Origin: a virus | Reading direction: 5' to 3' (one strand) | IMG/VR virus record: IMGVR_UViG_3300034073_004749 | Span: 1-36,469 of that record | DNA length: 36,469 bases | Shown here: positions 28,222 through 36,469 of the stretch, one piece after another | Position numbering within the stretch: the stretch's first letter is position 1 | Layout of the letters: each line of letters begins with the position of its first letter | Translations under genes and position numbers: made by a program | The notes under the pieces: generated by a model | The model's database searches: none | Seen by the model: only the letters and a program-made list of their open reading frames with translations | What the model was told of the DNA's origin: nothing

Positions 28222-29358
28222 TTAAAATCCTTTTACAAATGCAATTACATCATATTTTAAATCAGTTGCATTATATATGAGACCAATTTTATCTATTTTG
28301 TTTGCTGTGCTTGATAATGTAATTGAAGTAATGTCAGTTCCAAAGCGCGTTTCACTTGTAAATGAAACAGTTCTTCCACCAACTCCATCTTGTTTTAATT
28401 CAAGTAGTAACTTTTGTCCATCATAAGCACCACTATTTGTAATTGCAATATTTCCAGTAAGAGTAATTCTTGCAATATTTCCTGATGCCCAATTAATAGT
28501 AGTATTTGCTGCATAAGTTGGTGTTTGTACTAAAGTAGTTTGTAAAGAAGTTTGAGGAATATTCTTCCATACTCCAGTAGTTGAGTCATATTTAAGAACG
28601 TCACCATTTGCAACACTTGTAACTAAAACATTATGTAATTCATCGATCTCATATCCATTTTGAATATGAACAAATATTGAACCTACAGTTGCATGAGCTC
28701 TTACTACATATCCAACTAGAACTCCTTGATTAGGGGCTGTAGGTTTTGAAACTGTATATGCCCCAGGTGTTGTAGATAACCAAACTGCTGTACCTTCAGT
28801 AAGTCCTGAAGTATTAAGTCCATTGACTAATCCATTTGTAGTTATGAAACCACTTCCACCAGCAGCAATTGGCTCAGTAACCATACCAATAGTTACAGAA
28901 CTTCCTACTTCAGTGGCAGCAGTTGCTCTTGTAACAGATAATGTATTTCCTTGGGCTCCAGTTACATAGACAATTTCTCCATCAACTAATGTAGAGCCAG
29001 AGGCATTATAGACATACATGACTGACTCTTGCCCAATTTGTAAATTTACATTACCACCTAAAAGTCCTAATTGAAGAGTACCATTTGCTGCATCCCATGA
29101 TAATTGTCCTACAGCAGGGGCAATAGTTTGGGCAATATCAATTTGTAAGGCGTATGCTGAAAGTGTATCATCAACTACAACATTTCCAGTTGCTGAGTGA
29201 ATTGTATGACTTCCTACTTCAAGATTTCCACCTAATGAGGGATTTAAATCTTGTGATAGAGATTCCAGTTTTGCAGAGTTAAGATTAGTGAAATTAGCAT
29301 CGGCTTCAACCCAAGTTAATGGGGAACCTTTCCCTTGACGTGTGACTATTGTTGTCAT
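28222..29358 (-). CDS. Tail fibre/adhesin protein
   Basis: A 378-residue protein starting MTTIVTRQGKGSPLTWVEAD, a common N-terminus of phage fibre proteins ('..KG.PLTW.E.D.NF..L'), with SLGGNLEVGSHTIHSATGNV (about 44-63) in the style of fibre repeats. The middle resembles bacteriophage structural domains with a G-rich VYVTGAQGNTLSVTRAT (about 146-162). The C-terminus is Thr/Ile-rich. AAGGAAAAAGAT precedes ATG, four bases from the box-like CAATAAATAA. It belongs to the receptor-binding part of the late block. Confidence 0.72.
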   Translation of the reverse strand: MTTIVTRQGKGSPLTWVEADANFTNLNSAKLESLSQDLNPSLGGNLEVGSHTIHSATGNVVVDDTLSAYALQIDIAQTIAPAVGQLSWDAANGTLQLGLLGGNVNLQIGQESVMYVYNASGSTLVDGEIVYVTGAQGNTLSVTRATAATEVGSSVTIGMVTEPIAAGGSGFITTNGLVNGLNTSGLTEGTAVWLSTTPGAYTVSKPTAPNQGVLVGYVVRAHATVGSIFVHIQNGYEIDELHNVLVTSVANGDVLKYDSTTGVWKNIPQTSLQTTLVQTPTYAANTTINWASGNIARITLTGNIAITNSGAYDGQKLLLELKQDGVGGRTVSFTSETRFGTDITSITLSSTANKIDKIGLIYNATDLKYDVIAFVKGF

Positions 29359-29406
29359 ATCTTTTTCCTTGTGAAATAATTATTTATTGATATTTATTTT
29401 TCTCAT

Positions 29407-29429
29407 AAAAAAAGGGCCCTAAGGCCCTT
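29407..29429 (-). terminator. Intrinsic terminator in the adhesin block
   Basis: Stem AAGGGCC/GGCCCTT with a 4-nt loop, followed on the minus strand by seven T. It divides the late block between the 135-residue gene and the tail fibre gene. Confidence 0.85.
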
Positions 29430-29446
29430 AATTTACTTAATCACTT

Positions 29447-29854
29447 TTAAGATAAAGAAACTTGAAGATTACCTGTTTTAATCTGGTAAATATCACCAAT
29501 ATCAATTGACTTAATAGTAGCAGGAGTACCCCAATAAAGTACGTTTCCACCAGTTGATTGGTCCATAATTGCAATACCTTCAATTGGGCCCCATAATTGT
29601 GCAGCAACATCAAAAGTTACGTCTGCACTATTTGCACTTGTGCCACCAGTTGCTGCACCAAAAGTTACTGCCTTACGAGCATAACTTGCTTGAGCAATTT
29701 CATCAGTTTTGATATTTGCTTCTAAATTTGCTGCCATACTAGTGCTGACATTATTAAAAAGTGCTACATAAACAGTTGCTGGAGCTGTATAAGAGGCTAC
29801 AGCTAAACTGTGGTCTAATAATTTATTTTCTGTATAATTACTTGCTGAACTCAT
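29447..29854 (-). CDS. Virion-associated protein of unknown function
   Basis: A 135-residue protein starting MSSASNYTENKLLDHSLAVA, followed by SYTAPATVYVALFNN (about 21-35). This N-terminal pattern 'S.YTEN.LLDH...A.Y..P...Y.AL' is widespread in phage structural genes of unknown detail. The rest is beta-rich (GTSANSADVTFDVAAQ, GNVLYWGTPATIKS). A terminator follows the gene, implying separate control. It is probably part of the adhesin apparatus or a decoration protein. Confidence 0.65.
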   Translation of the reverse strand: MSSASNYTENKLLDHSLAVASYTAPATVYVALFNNVSTSMAANLEANIKTDEIAQASYARKAVTFGAATGGTSANSADVTFDVAAQLWGPIEGIAIMDQSTGGNVLYWGTPATIKSIDIGDIYQIKTGNLQVSLS

Positions 29855-29894
29855 TGTTATTCCTTATATAAGTTGTTTAAAATATCTATTTATC

Positions 29895-30317
29895 TTAACG
29901 AGTCACTTCTCTACTTAATGTAAAGTTACCCATTAATATTCTCTTTCTAACACCCATACCATCCTCTAATTCAACGTCTCTAACACCTTCCCAAACATCA
30001 CCTTTAAATCTTACAGCAGCAGTAGTAACATCATCATATATTAAGGCAATTCCACCATTAATTGGTGAATCATATTCAATCTTATCTCCAACTACTTTTG
30101 CACCTAACATTAATTTTCCATTTTCTGTAGAAAGAGTTAAAATTGGTGTTGATGAATCATAAGTTAATCTAATCATAGATTCCGCTGTAAATCCAGATAA
30201 ATCTAAAGGAATAGTTTGTAATTCATCAGAATATAATTGAAAAAATTCTGTTGTATAACTTCCTTGTGGTATAGTAACATCTACAATTGCAGGTGTTAAA
30301 TCATTTATTATAGACAT
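29895..30317 (-). CDS. Adhesin-associated beta protein
   Basis: A 140-residue protein resembling the N-terminal domain of baseplate/adhesin proteins: VDVTIPQGSYTTEFFQLYSD (about 12-31), then IPLDLSGFTAESMIRLTYDS (36-55), the 'dLsGyt..m.iR' strand typical of this domain, then VEYDSP-like and WEGVRDVELEDGMGVRKRIL near the end. Its likely role is a structural element that holds fibres near the tail tip. AAGGAATAAAT lies before ATG. Confidence 0.6.
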   Translation of the reverse strand: MSIINDLTPAIVDVTIPQGSYTTEFFQLYSDELQTIPLDLSGFTAESMIRLTYDSSTPILTLSTENGKLMLGAKVVGDKIEYDSPINGGIALIYDDVTTAAVRFKGDVWEGVRDVELEDGMGVRKRILMGNFTLSREVTR

Positions 30318-30329
30318 ATTTATTCCTTT

Positions 30330-30851
30330 TTAAATATTTAGATATGATTCAAATGTTGGTAGATTTGCTATAAATTGCTCTACATCTGGAGGATTACCAT
30401 TAGCTAAATCTAATTTTAGTTGATCTAAAACAGGTCCCCATAAATAATCTCTCCACGCATTAAAAGCAATAGATTCATTTTTAAATTGTGTATTAGAACT
30501 ATTTATATATGAACAAGCACTAATAATATTGTCATATTTGTATTCTTTTGCTTTATTTTCTAAAGTATTTTGAATATATCCAGTATAATCTTCTAATTTA
30601 GGTACATATACTTCTTCTGTATAAAAACTATTACCATTTAATTTAATAATTGGAATACGTAAATCTAATTTTGATTGACTTAAATTAATTATTGGGTCGA
30701 TTGAATAGAAGGTATAATATTTTGATTGATTGGAACCTCTGCCCCAATCAATATCTTCTGTTTCTAAAATAGTTGTAGAATAATTAGTAGCAAAATAATC
30801 TTCAATTATTTGTTTTTTTTCTGAGTCCTTTGTATAAAAAGCGTATATCAT
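30330..30851 (-). CDS. Tail fibre-associated protein (assembly type, tentative)
   Basis: A 173-residue protein directly after J. The C-terminal part (KEYKYDNIISACSYINSS, about 103-120, then FNAWRDYLWGPVLDQLKLDL) resembles the C-terminal region of small tail-fibre-associated proteins of the DUF4376/fibre-assembly kind, where an 'RGYD.I.SACSYA......E..AF..WRD..W' pattern recurs. The N-terminus (MIYAFYTKDSEKKQIIEDYF) is different. It probably assists or forms part of the fibre. The family call is tentative. Confidence 0.55.
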   Translation of the reverse strand: MIYAFYTKDSEKKQIIEDYFATNYSTTILETEDIDWGRGSNQSKYYTFYSIDPIINLSQSKLDLRIPIIKLNGNSFYTEEVYVPKLEDYTGYIQNTLENKAKEYKYDNIISACSYINSSNTQFKNESIAFNAWRDYLWGPVLDQLKLDLANGNPPDVEQFIANLPTFESYLNI

Positions 30852-30862
30852 TTATATCTCCA

Positions 30863-33800
30863 TTAATATTCAGTGTTTGGATAAGAATAATTATCAACAG
30901 CCCATACAATATATGAAAAAGAACTTGTACTACCTACTGGGGCACTTACTCTTGATTTAAATTGAAGTTTTAATACTTCAAATGTTGCATCCCATATAAC
31001 ATCAATTCTATCAGTTGTGAAGGCTGTTGTACTTCCACTTGAATCTGCATAGTCACTACTTATCCAAGTAGTACCCATATCACGTTGTTTAAATAATGCA
31101 TCATTAAAATAAACTCCATTCATGCCATAACGCATACAAGCAGCTGATGCTGTCATACCAGCATTTTCATAATATCCAGTTATATGAAATGCAAGTCTAA
31201 AACAACCATTAGTAATTACAGGTATTTGAACTGTAGCTGTCTGTGTTGTTCCATTTCCAGCAAATTCATACCAACCATCAGCAACTACTGGCATATGATA
31301 AGAACCACCAAATAATTCAAGTGATGCTTGTTGTATTTTTGCCTGTAGACCATTTTGATCTAATTGGAAAATTGGGCTTGTAACACCAGCTTTCCAGCCA
31401 GCAATACCATAAGTTGAACCAAGATTACCAAATTTTGTTCTATTTGATCCACCAGAAACTGCTGTCATAAATCTATTTGACCCATCTAGAAATAAGCCAT
31501 CAGTACTTGTTCCTACAGTAATATTAGTAGAGGAACTTAAAGTTCCAGTAGTTAATTTTCCAACACTAAGATTTGCAACTTGAGCATCACCTATTGCAGC
31601 AGACGCAATAAATGTAGTTACATTTGAACTAGTAAGTTGAGGAATTACTTTCTTCCATACTCCACCTTGTTTGTACCACATTAAATTAGTACTTGTATCA
31701 AAATAACTATCACCATCAATACCTCCAGTAGGTGTACCACTTCCTGAAGAATTATTATTTAATACACCAATTGTATCCCATGTTGATCCATTATATCTTT
31801 TTAATAATAAATTAGTCTGATCATACCAAATATCACCTGTTAACATTCCAGTTGGTGTAGTAGTAGAATAAAATGTTTTATTCTTACTATTTGCTGCAGT
31901 TAAGGCACTATTAGCTGTACTATTTGCTGTATTAGCTGTACTATTTGCTGTATTAGCTGTACTATTTGCTGTATTAGCTGTACTATTTGCTGTATTAGCT
32001 GTTGATAAAGCAGTATTTGCAGTACTAACAACAGTAGATGCTGCTGTACCTGATACAGTACCTGTTACATCTCCAGCAAATGCAACACTTGTAGCAGGTC
32101 TATATGGATTTTCTGCTGCAAGACTTGGTTTGACTATACTTGAAGTAATTACACCAGTTGCATTTATATCTTTATCTACGCATCTATATGCTTGAATACC
32201 AAAAGTGTAATATCTATCTGCTGAAACATTGTATAAAATAAAGGCACGTTTGCTAGCAGGTCCTTCAAAAACAACTTCATTAGCAGGAGTAGTTCCAAAA
32301 GTATATGAGGTTGAAGAAGTAGATTGGTAGACATATATTCTAAAACCATCAATATCACCTTCATTGCCAGCCCATGCCCATTCAAAACTAATATCGGCAT
32401 CACCAGAAGTTGTAATAGTATGATCAACAGAAGTTCCATCTGATGCAATTGTAGGGGTAACTATTGCTGTGCTATTTCTATCATTACTCGCATTAAAATT
32501 TGTAACTGCAGTTGTGATAGTAGTTGAGGCAACATTGTTGATTGTTCCAGTATAATTGCCTGCACCTAGAACTAAAGTATCTCCATTATAGATTGCAATG
32601 CCTTCAAATTGTGCAGTTCCGTCTTGCTTAATAATCCAACCATCTCGTGGTGAAGTTGATTGATAATTTGATGATTTAATATCTGCACCAATTTGGGCAC
32701 TTGCAGTAATAATTGCTGTATTAGTTACTAAGGCATTTGCACCAACTGTACCTGCAAGAATCATATCTCCAGAAGTAAATGCTCTACCACTGTCATTTGC
32801 AAGGTCTGTACCACCTTTATAAGTTGCAAGTACTCTACCACCTGCTGAAATAGCAGTAAGTAATGAAGTATTAGTTTGTAAAGTAGTATTTCCAGGAATA
32901 TAATAGAGGTATAAAGTTCCAGTTGTCCAAGCAGCACTTCCTGCTGAAACAGTTACTGCATTATTTCCATTTTTATAGACAGTAAATTGAGTCCATGAAA
33001 CAGAGTTTGTACTTGGGTCATTTGGTTTGAATGTTAATCCAGTATAAGTGAAAGTATCTGGCTCAAGAGCAGCAGCCATACTTGCCTGTTCACCTGAAAT
33101 ATTAATACCAACTCTACCAAAAGTATCAGCAGCAGCTACAGCATAATAATAAGTAACATTAGAATCTGCTTTAATATTAATATAAGTATCTGGTCCAGCA
33201 TATATTAAAGTAGTATCATTTTTTGTAAAATTTGATAAAGTACTTCTATAAATTAAATATTCTTTAATATCAGTTTCACCATTAGGTGGTGTGATTTTAA
33301 TATAAACTCCACCAAAATCAGGTTGAATAGTCCAACTAACTGCTGCTGGAACTGGGTTATTAAAAGTTTTAGAAACTGCAGTTGTTCTTTTTTGTTGAGT
33401 ATCTTCGGCATATATTTTTAAATAAACATTTCTACTTGCAGTTCCATAATCTTTCTGATTCATTGAATAAGTATATGTGAACTCTTTGAGAGTAGATACT
33501 ACATAATAAGAATTAAGTACTGCTGTGAGTGTTGAGTTCCATACTTCTATAACATAACGAGCAGTAATTGCTTGATCAGTTCCAAGAATAGTATTTGGGT
33601 CAGTCCAAGTTAAATATAAATCTAAATCAGAAAATGTAGTTCCACTTGTTCCCTTAACATAGAAATTAGTAACTGGACTTAATAAAGTATTTAAATCTTC
33701 TAATGGTAATGGACTAGTTTCAATATTTGAAGAACCATAAGTAAGTTCAACTAATACACCTTCTGAAAGTGCACCATGAACATTTTGGGCATATAACCAA

Positions 33801-36145
33801 ATTTCATAATAACCTTCAGCACAATCTTTAATTGTAAAATTAGTTGCAGATATATCATTTACTTCTTCAAAGTCACTTCCTTCATATGACCATTTAATTT
33901 TATATGAATAAATTCCATTATCACCTGGGTCCCAATCAATAAAAATATCATTTCTCGAAATATTATTAACTGAATCTACAACTTGAATAAACTTTCTAGT
34001 AATATTAGTTGGTTTGGGAACTTGATATTGTACAATGTCTGAAAATTGTTTGAGAGGCATTGTAACTGAAGAATCAACACGTGTATATTTTGTTGAGTCA
34101 TATAAAGAACCTGATATTTCTAATAAATTTCCTTCTTCACCAGTCATTAAAGTTACTTTACTAACTCTAAATGCCCTTGGTGGTCGTGATGAAGTAGATA
34201 GGTTAATAATATATGATGAATTTGCAACAGGTGCAGAAGAAAATGCAGGAACTGTAATTGTTGTATAAGTACCAAGATTTTGTGAAATTATTTTTGTTTC
34301 AATTGTACCATCACTTAAATAAGCAGTTATTGTATTCACGCCACCTGAAAAAGTAATACTTCTATCTAAAGTAATAGAAGTTGTAGTTGCTGATATAATT
34401 CTTCCACCTAGATTTTCACCACTGTAATGGGAATCTGCAACTAATATAATTTCACCAGGTTGAATAAATGCATGCTGAATGGAAGTTTTAAATTGAATAT
34501 TTTCACCAGTCATTAATGAATTATCAAGATAATATTTTCCTAATCTATAGGCTTGTCCAGCAGAAGTACAACCTACAGCAGCAATTTCAGCAGAGTTATA
34601 TGGATATTTTGCAATTTCAGTATCATAAGTATGGTCAGTTGTATGAGGAACTGTAATTACTTTTTGCAGATATCTGTCAGTAGGCTCATTATAAGTTACA
34701 GATACTGTTGTAAATCTTTCAGATAACTCATTACTATTATATTCAAAAACTCCATCAATTACATTCGCATTTGTAAATGCTTGAGTAGCACTTCCAACTC
34801 TATCTTGAACTAAAGTTAATAGTCCACCTAATTCAATAACAAAACCTCTCATACAAGAGGCAACTGCTTGTACTAGAGTATAGGCATCTTCATAAGTTTG
34901 TAATATATTATTAAAAGTAAATCGAGGTTCATTAATTGTATTTCCTGATTCATTTACATATGAAACTGTTTGGTCACAATAAACACCTGCATTATAAAAT
35001 GAATAAATGTCTATTTTTGAAAGAGGAATACCCATACCATATCTGTCATTAGTTAATAAATCTAATAGGCAATATGCTGGATTATCAGTATAATAAACAC
35101 CTGTAGTTAATGAACCATTAAAACTTCCAGTATAAACTCTAGTTGTTGCATTATAATTGCTAGGAACTTTAATTTTAAGTCCTTTAACTAATAATGAAAC
35201 ACGAGGAATACTACCACCTGTTGATTGTGCATCTGCATAAATTCCACATAATGCAGTATTATCATAAGTTAAAGTCTTATGAATAATTTCATTTGTATTC
35301 ACCCATCTTGAATTAGAATTTATTCTTGCAGTTGAATCAGGTTTTGTAATACGAGTAATTCTAATACCCCAAATTTTACCAGTTGCTGCTGTAGGGCGAG
35401 TAACAGAAAATCCTTGTGAATATGGTTTTGTAGACTTTCCTTTAATTGTCCATGTAGTTAAATATTCCCAAACATCAGTTGGTGAATTACGAGTTTCTAC
35501 ATCAAAATTAACAGTATATCCATTTGCATTTCCATTTTCATCAATTGCTACAAGTGAATCTAATTGCAAGTTAACATATATCTCATCAACAGTTAAACTT
35601 GACACGTCTTGTGCAACTGGGTGAGTAGTTGATGTTGATAATTTAATACTATAAGCTGAATTTGCAGCAGGTGCAACTGAAAATGGACTTACTGAAATTG
35701 TAGTATAAGTTCCAGCACCTGTTAAAATAGTTTTTGTTTCAGTTTTTCCATTAGGTAATTTAACACTAATTGTATTCTTACCACTTGGTAGAGTAATTGA
35801 ATGCTGAAGTGTTAAAGAACTAGTAGTTGCTGAAGTAATATAACCATAAAGTATACCACCTGGTCCTATTAATTCAAGTCCTACTGTTACAGTTGAAGAT
35901 ATGTTAGAAAATAATGGAATTACTGTTTGAGAGGAATCACCATTTCTTGTATCATAACCACAATCAGCAAATTGGTCAATATCTGTATCATTAAAATAGA
36001 TATTTTGTACACCTTCAATAGGTCCTTCACATATAGCAACTAAAGACTTTGCTGTTTGTCTTGCTCTTAAAGTATCTGGTCCTTCAACTGGAGCAGACCC
36101 ACCACCTTTACCTTCACCTTTAATATTTTCATTGATTAATTTCAT
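30863..36145 (-). CDS. Tail tip host-specificity protein J homologue
   Basis: A 1,760-residue protein from ATG 36145, which forms an ATGA overlap with the stop of the I-like gene. An in-frame ATG at 36157 adds four residues. The N-terminal half matches gpJ/TipJ relatives: GPDTLRARQTAKSLVAICEG (about 24-43), EGPIEGVQNIYFNDTDI, YGMGIPLSKIDI and EPRFTFNNILQTYEDAYTLV. Two fibronectin-III-like domains follow about residues 770-1050. Then come a Ser/Thr-rich part, a tandem NSTANTA repeat, a domain GDIWYDQTNLLLKRYNGSTW and a C-terminal beta knob. It extends the tail tip and binds the host receptor. It is the largest gene of the genome. Confidence 0.93.
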   Translation of the reverse strand: MKLINENIKGEGKGGGSAPVEGPDTLRARQTAKSLVAICEGPIEGVQNIYFNDTDIDQFADCGYDTRNGDSSQTVIPLFSNISSTVTVGLELIGPGGILYGYITSATTSSLTLQHSITLPSGKNTISVKLPNGKTETKTILTGAGTYTTISVSPFSVAPAANSAYSIKLSTSTTHPVAQDVSSLTVDEIYVNLQLDSLVAIDENGNANGYTVNFDVETRNSPTDVWEYLTTWTIKGKSTKPYSQGFSVTRPTAATGKIWGIRITRITKPDSTARINSNSRWVNTNEIIHKTLTYDNTALCGIYADAQSTGGSIPRVSLLVKGLKIKVPSNYNATTRVYTGSFNGSLTTGVYYTDNPAYCLLDLLTNDRYGMGIPLSKIDIYSFYNAGVYCDQTVSYVNESGNTINEPRFTFNNILQTYEDAYTLVQAVASCMRGFVIELGGLLTLVQDRVGSATQAFTNANVIDGVFEYNSNELSERFTTVSVTYNEPTDRYLQKVITVPHTTDHTYDTEIAKYPYNSAEIAAVGCTSAGQAYRLGKYYLDNSLMTGENIQFKTSIQHAFIQPGEIILVADSHYSGENLGGRIISATTTSITLDRSITFSGGVNTITAYLSDGTIETKIISQNLGTYTTITVPAFSSAPVANSSYIINLSTSSRPPRAFRVSKVTLMTGEEGNLLEISGSLYDSTKYTRVDSSVTMPLKQFSDIVQYQVPKPTNITRKFIQVVDSVNNISRNDIFIDWDPGDNGIYSYKIKWSYEGSDFEEVNDISATNFTIKDCAEGYYEIWLYAQNVHGALSEGVLVELTYGSSNIETSPLPLEDLNTLLSPVTNFYVKGTSGTTFSDLDLYLTWTDPNTILGTDQAITARYVIEVWNSTLTAVLNSYYVVSTLKEFTYTYSMNQKDYGTASRNVYLKIYAEDTQQKRTTAVSKTFNNPVPAAVSWTIQPDFGGVYIKITPPNGETDIKEYLIYRSTLSNFTKNDTTLIYAGPDTYINIKADSNVTYYYAVAAADTFGRVGINISGEQASMAAALEPDTFTYTGLTFKPNDPSTNSVSWTQFTVYKNGNNAVTVSAGSAAWTTGTLYLYYIPGNTTLQTNTSLLTAISAGGRVLATYKGGTDLANDSGRAFTSGDMILAGTVGANALVTNTAIITASAQIGADIKSSNYQSTSPRDGWIIKQDGTAQFEGIAIYNGDTLVLGAGNYTGTINNVASTTITTAVTNFNASNDRNSTAIVTPTIASDGTSVDHTITTSGDADISFEWAWAGNEGDIDGFRIYVYQSTSSTSYTFGTTPANEVVFEGPASKRAFILYNVSADRYYTFGIQAYRCVDKDINATGVITSSIVKPSLAAENPYRPATSVAFAGDVTGTVSGTAASTVVSTANTALSTANTANSTANTANSTANTANSTANTANSTANSALTAANSKNKTFYSTTTPTGMLTGDIWYDQTNLLLKRYNGSTWDTIGVLNNNSSGSGTPTGGIDGDSYFDTSTNLMWYKQGGVWKKVIPQLTSSNVTTFIASAAIGDAQVANLSVGKLTTGTLSSSTNITVGTSTDGLFLDGSNRFMTAVSGGSNRTKFGNLGSTYGIAGWKAGVTSPIFQLDQNGLQAKIQQASLELFGGSYHMPVVADGWYEFAGNGTTQTATVQIPVITNGCFRLAFHITGYYENAGMTASAACMRYGMNGVYFNDALFKQRDMGTTWISSDYADSSGSTTAFTTDRIDVIWDATFEVLKLQFKSRVSAPVGSTSSFSYIVWAVDNYSYPNTEY
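31913..31996 (-). repeat. 21-bp tandem repeat in J, four copies
   Basis: Plus-strand AGCTGTACTATTTGCTGTAT plus T is repeated four times without change, encoding NSTANTA four times in the J homologue. Such identical short repeats change copy number easily and would alter the length of a helical or flexible stalk. Confidence 0.95.
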
Positions 36146-36469
36146 GCTGGAGTCCATTTTTTCTTTTTGTAGATATATTTTGCTGTTGAAAGTTCTGCAG
36201 AAATCACAGTACCACCCGTTCTTACTATTCCATAAACTATAGGAATAGGATGCCCTTGCTCAGTAACATTTGGAGGAGAGTTGTAAAGGAAACTACCTCT
36301 ATCTCCCCCACTGGCTGCACTAGGGTCTTTAATCTTTGGTTGATTTGGTTGAAAAAGTTGTCCCAAGCCATACATTGCTCCCATCATAATTGCCATTGAA
36401 CCTACAACTGCAAGTCCACCCATAACTGATGCCATACCACCAGCAGCTACTGCACCCATAGCAAATGAC
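36142..36469 (-). CDS. Tail assembly protein I homologue, C-terminal part (starts at 495 across the circle)
   Basis: This is the continuation of the gene starting at 495. Bases 36343-36469 are the repeated copy, and 36142-36342 hold the final 66 codons and stop. The C-terminal domain contains GGDRGSFLYNSPPNVTEQGH (about 176-195) and PIPIVYGIVRTGGTVISAEL (196-215), typical of lambda gpI relatives ('P.N...QG.PIP..YG....G'). An ATG at 36459 is internal, not the real start. The stop overlaps the J start (ATGA). Confidence 0.85.
   Translation of the reverse strand, partial: SFAMGAVAAGGMASVMGGLAVVGSMAIMMGAMYGLGQLFQPNQPKIKDPSAASGGDRGSFLYNSPPNVTEQGHPIPIVYGIVRTGGTVISAELSTAKYIYKKKKWTPA
36343..36469. 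repeat. Right copy of the 127-bp terminal overlap
   Basis: Exact copy of 1-127. It should be removed when the circle is closed. Confidence 0.95.

Noticed and set aside
30500-30507. TATAAATA on the minus strand
   Set aside because: It is inside a coding region and about 180 bases from the next start, and lacks the flanking C and AA of the 10-mer.
31913-31996. Possible CRISPR array
   Set aside because: Units are contiguous without spacers and in frame with the J protein.

Overview
The window is one complete genome of a tailed phage, assembled as a circle. The last 127 bases repeat the first 127 exactly, so the unique length is 36,342 bp and one gene (the tail-tip gene I homologue) is cut by the arbitrary ends. 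The DNA is very AT-rich (roughly one third GC by eye), densely coding, and carries no tRNA gene, integrase or recognisable lysogeny gene. The tail module runs in the lambda order V, G/GT, H, M, L, K, I, J, which points to a long non-contractile tail (siphovirus-like) and a Gram-negative, probably proteobacterial, AT-rich host. The sequence does not identify the host more closely.

Layout. (1) The late block is on the minus strand, from 13296 leftward through position 1 and round to 23502. It encodes the small and large terminase, portal, scaffold, major capsid, head-tail connectors, tail tube, chaperones G/GT with a programmed -1 frameshift, tape measure, M, L, K, I, J, then adhesin and tail-spike genes including two tandem 699-residue paralogues. 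(2) Positions 13297-13908 hold one 38-codon ORF and three predicted short RNAs with their own promoter-like boxes and strong terminators. (3) A leftward, translationally coupled operon (17287 to 13909) encodes an unknown basic protein, an exported or anchored small protein, a 53-residue protein, a GIY-YIG endonuclease, a thymidylate-synthase/dCMP-hydroxymethylase-like protein, a 21-residue hydrophobic peptide and an FkbM-type methyltransferase. (4) Positions 17288-18034 form a regulatory or origin-like region full of inverted repeats. (5) A rightward block (18035-20761) holds unknown proteins, a T7 endonuclease I-like resolvase and small genes behind three near-identical sigma70-type promoter cassettes. 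(6) Positions 20791-23487 hold two membrane-protein genes on the minus strand, then on the plus strand a repeat-rich adhesin-like gene, an HNH endonuclease gene broken by a frameshift, and a holin-like gene.

Expression. The sequence suggests three programmes: strong sigma70-like promoters in front of small early genes; leftward TATAAT promoters carrying a shared TTGGCGAAATG element ahead of the modification/endonuclease operon; and a recurring T4-late-like box, CTATAAATAA, in front of short RNAs, head genes and membrane genes. No DNA polymerase, helicase, primase, sigma factor or endolysin could be recognised, so replication probably relies on host machinery and several unknown genes must cover essential roles.

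The most unusual material is the intergenic cluster at 13510-13908. Two divergent predicted RNAs end in terminators with different stems but the identical 11-nt loop TCTTGCATATG. One of them presents an anti-Shine-Dalgarno loop that is perfectly complementary over 13 nt to the ribosome binding site of the HNH gene.
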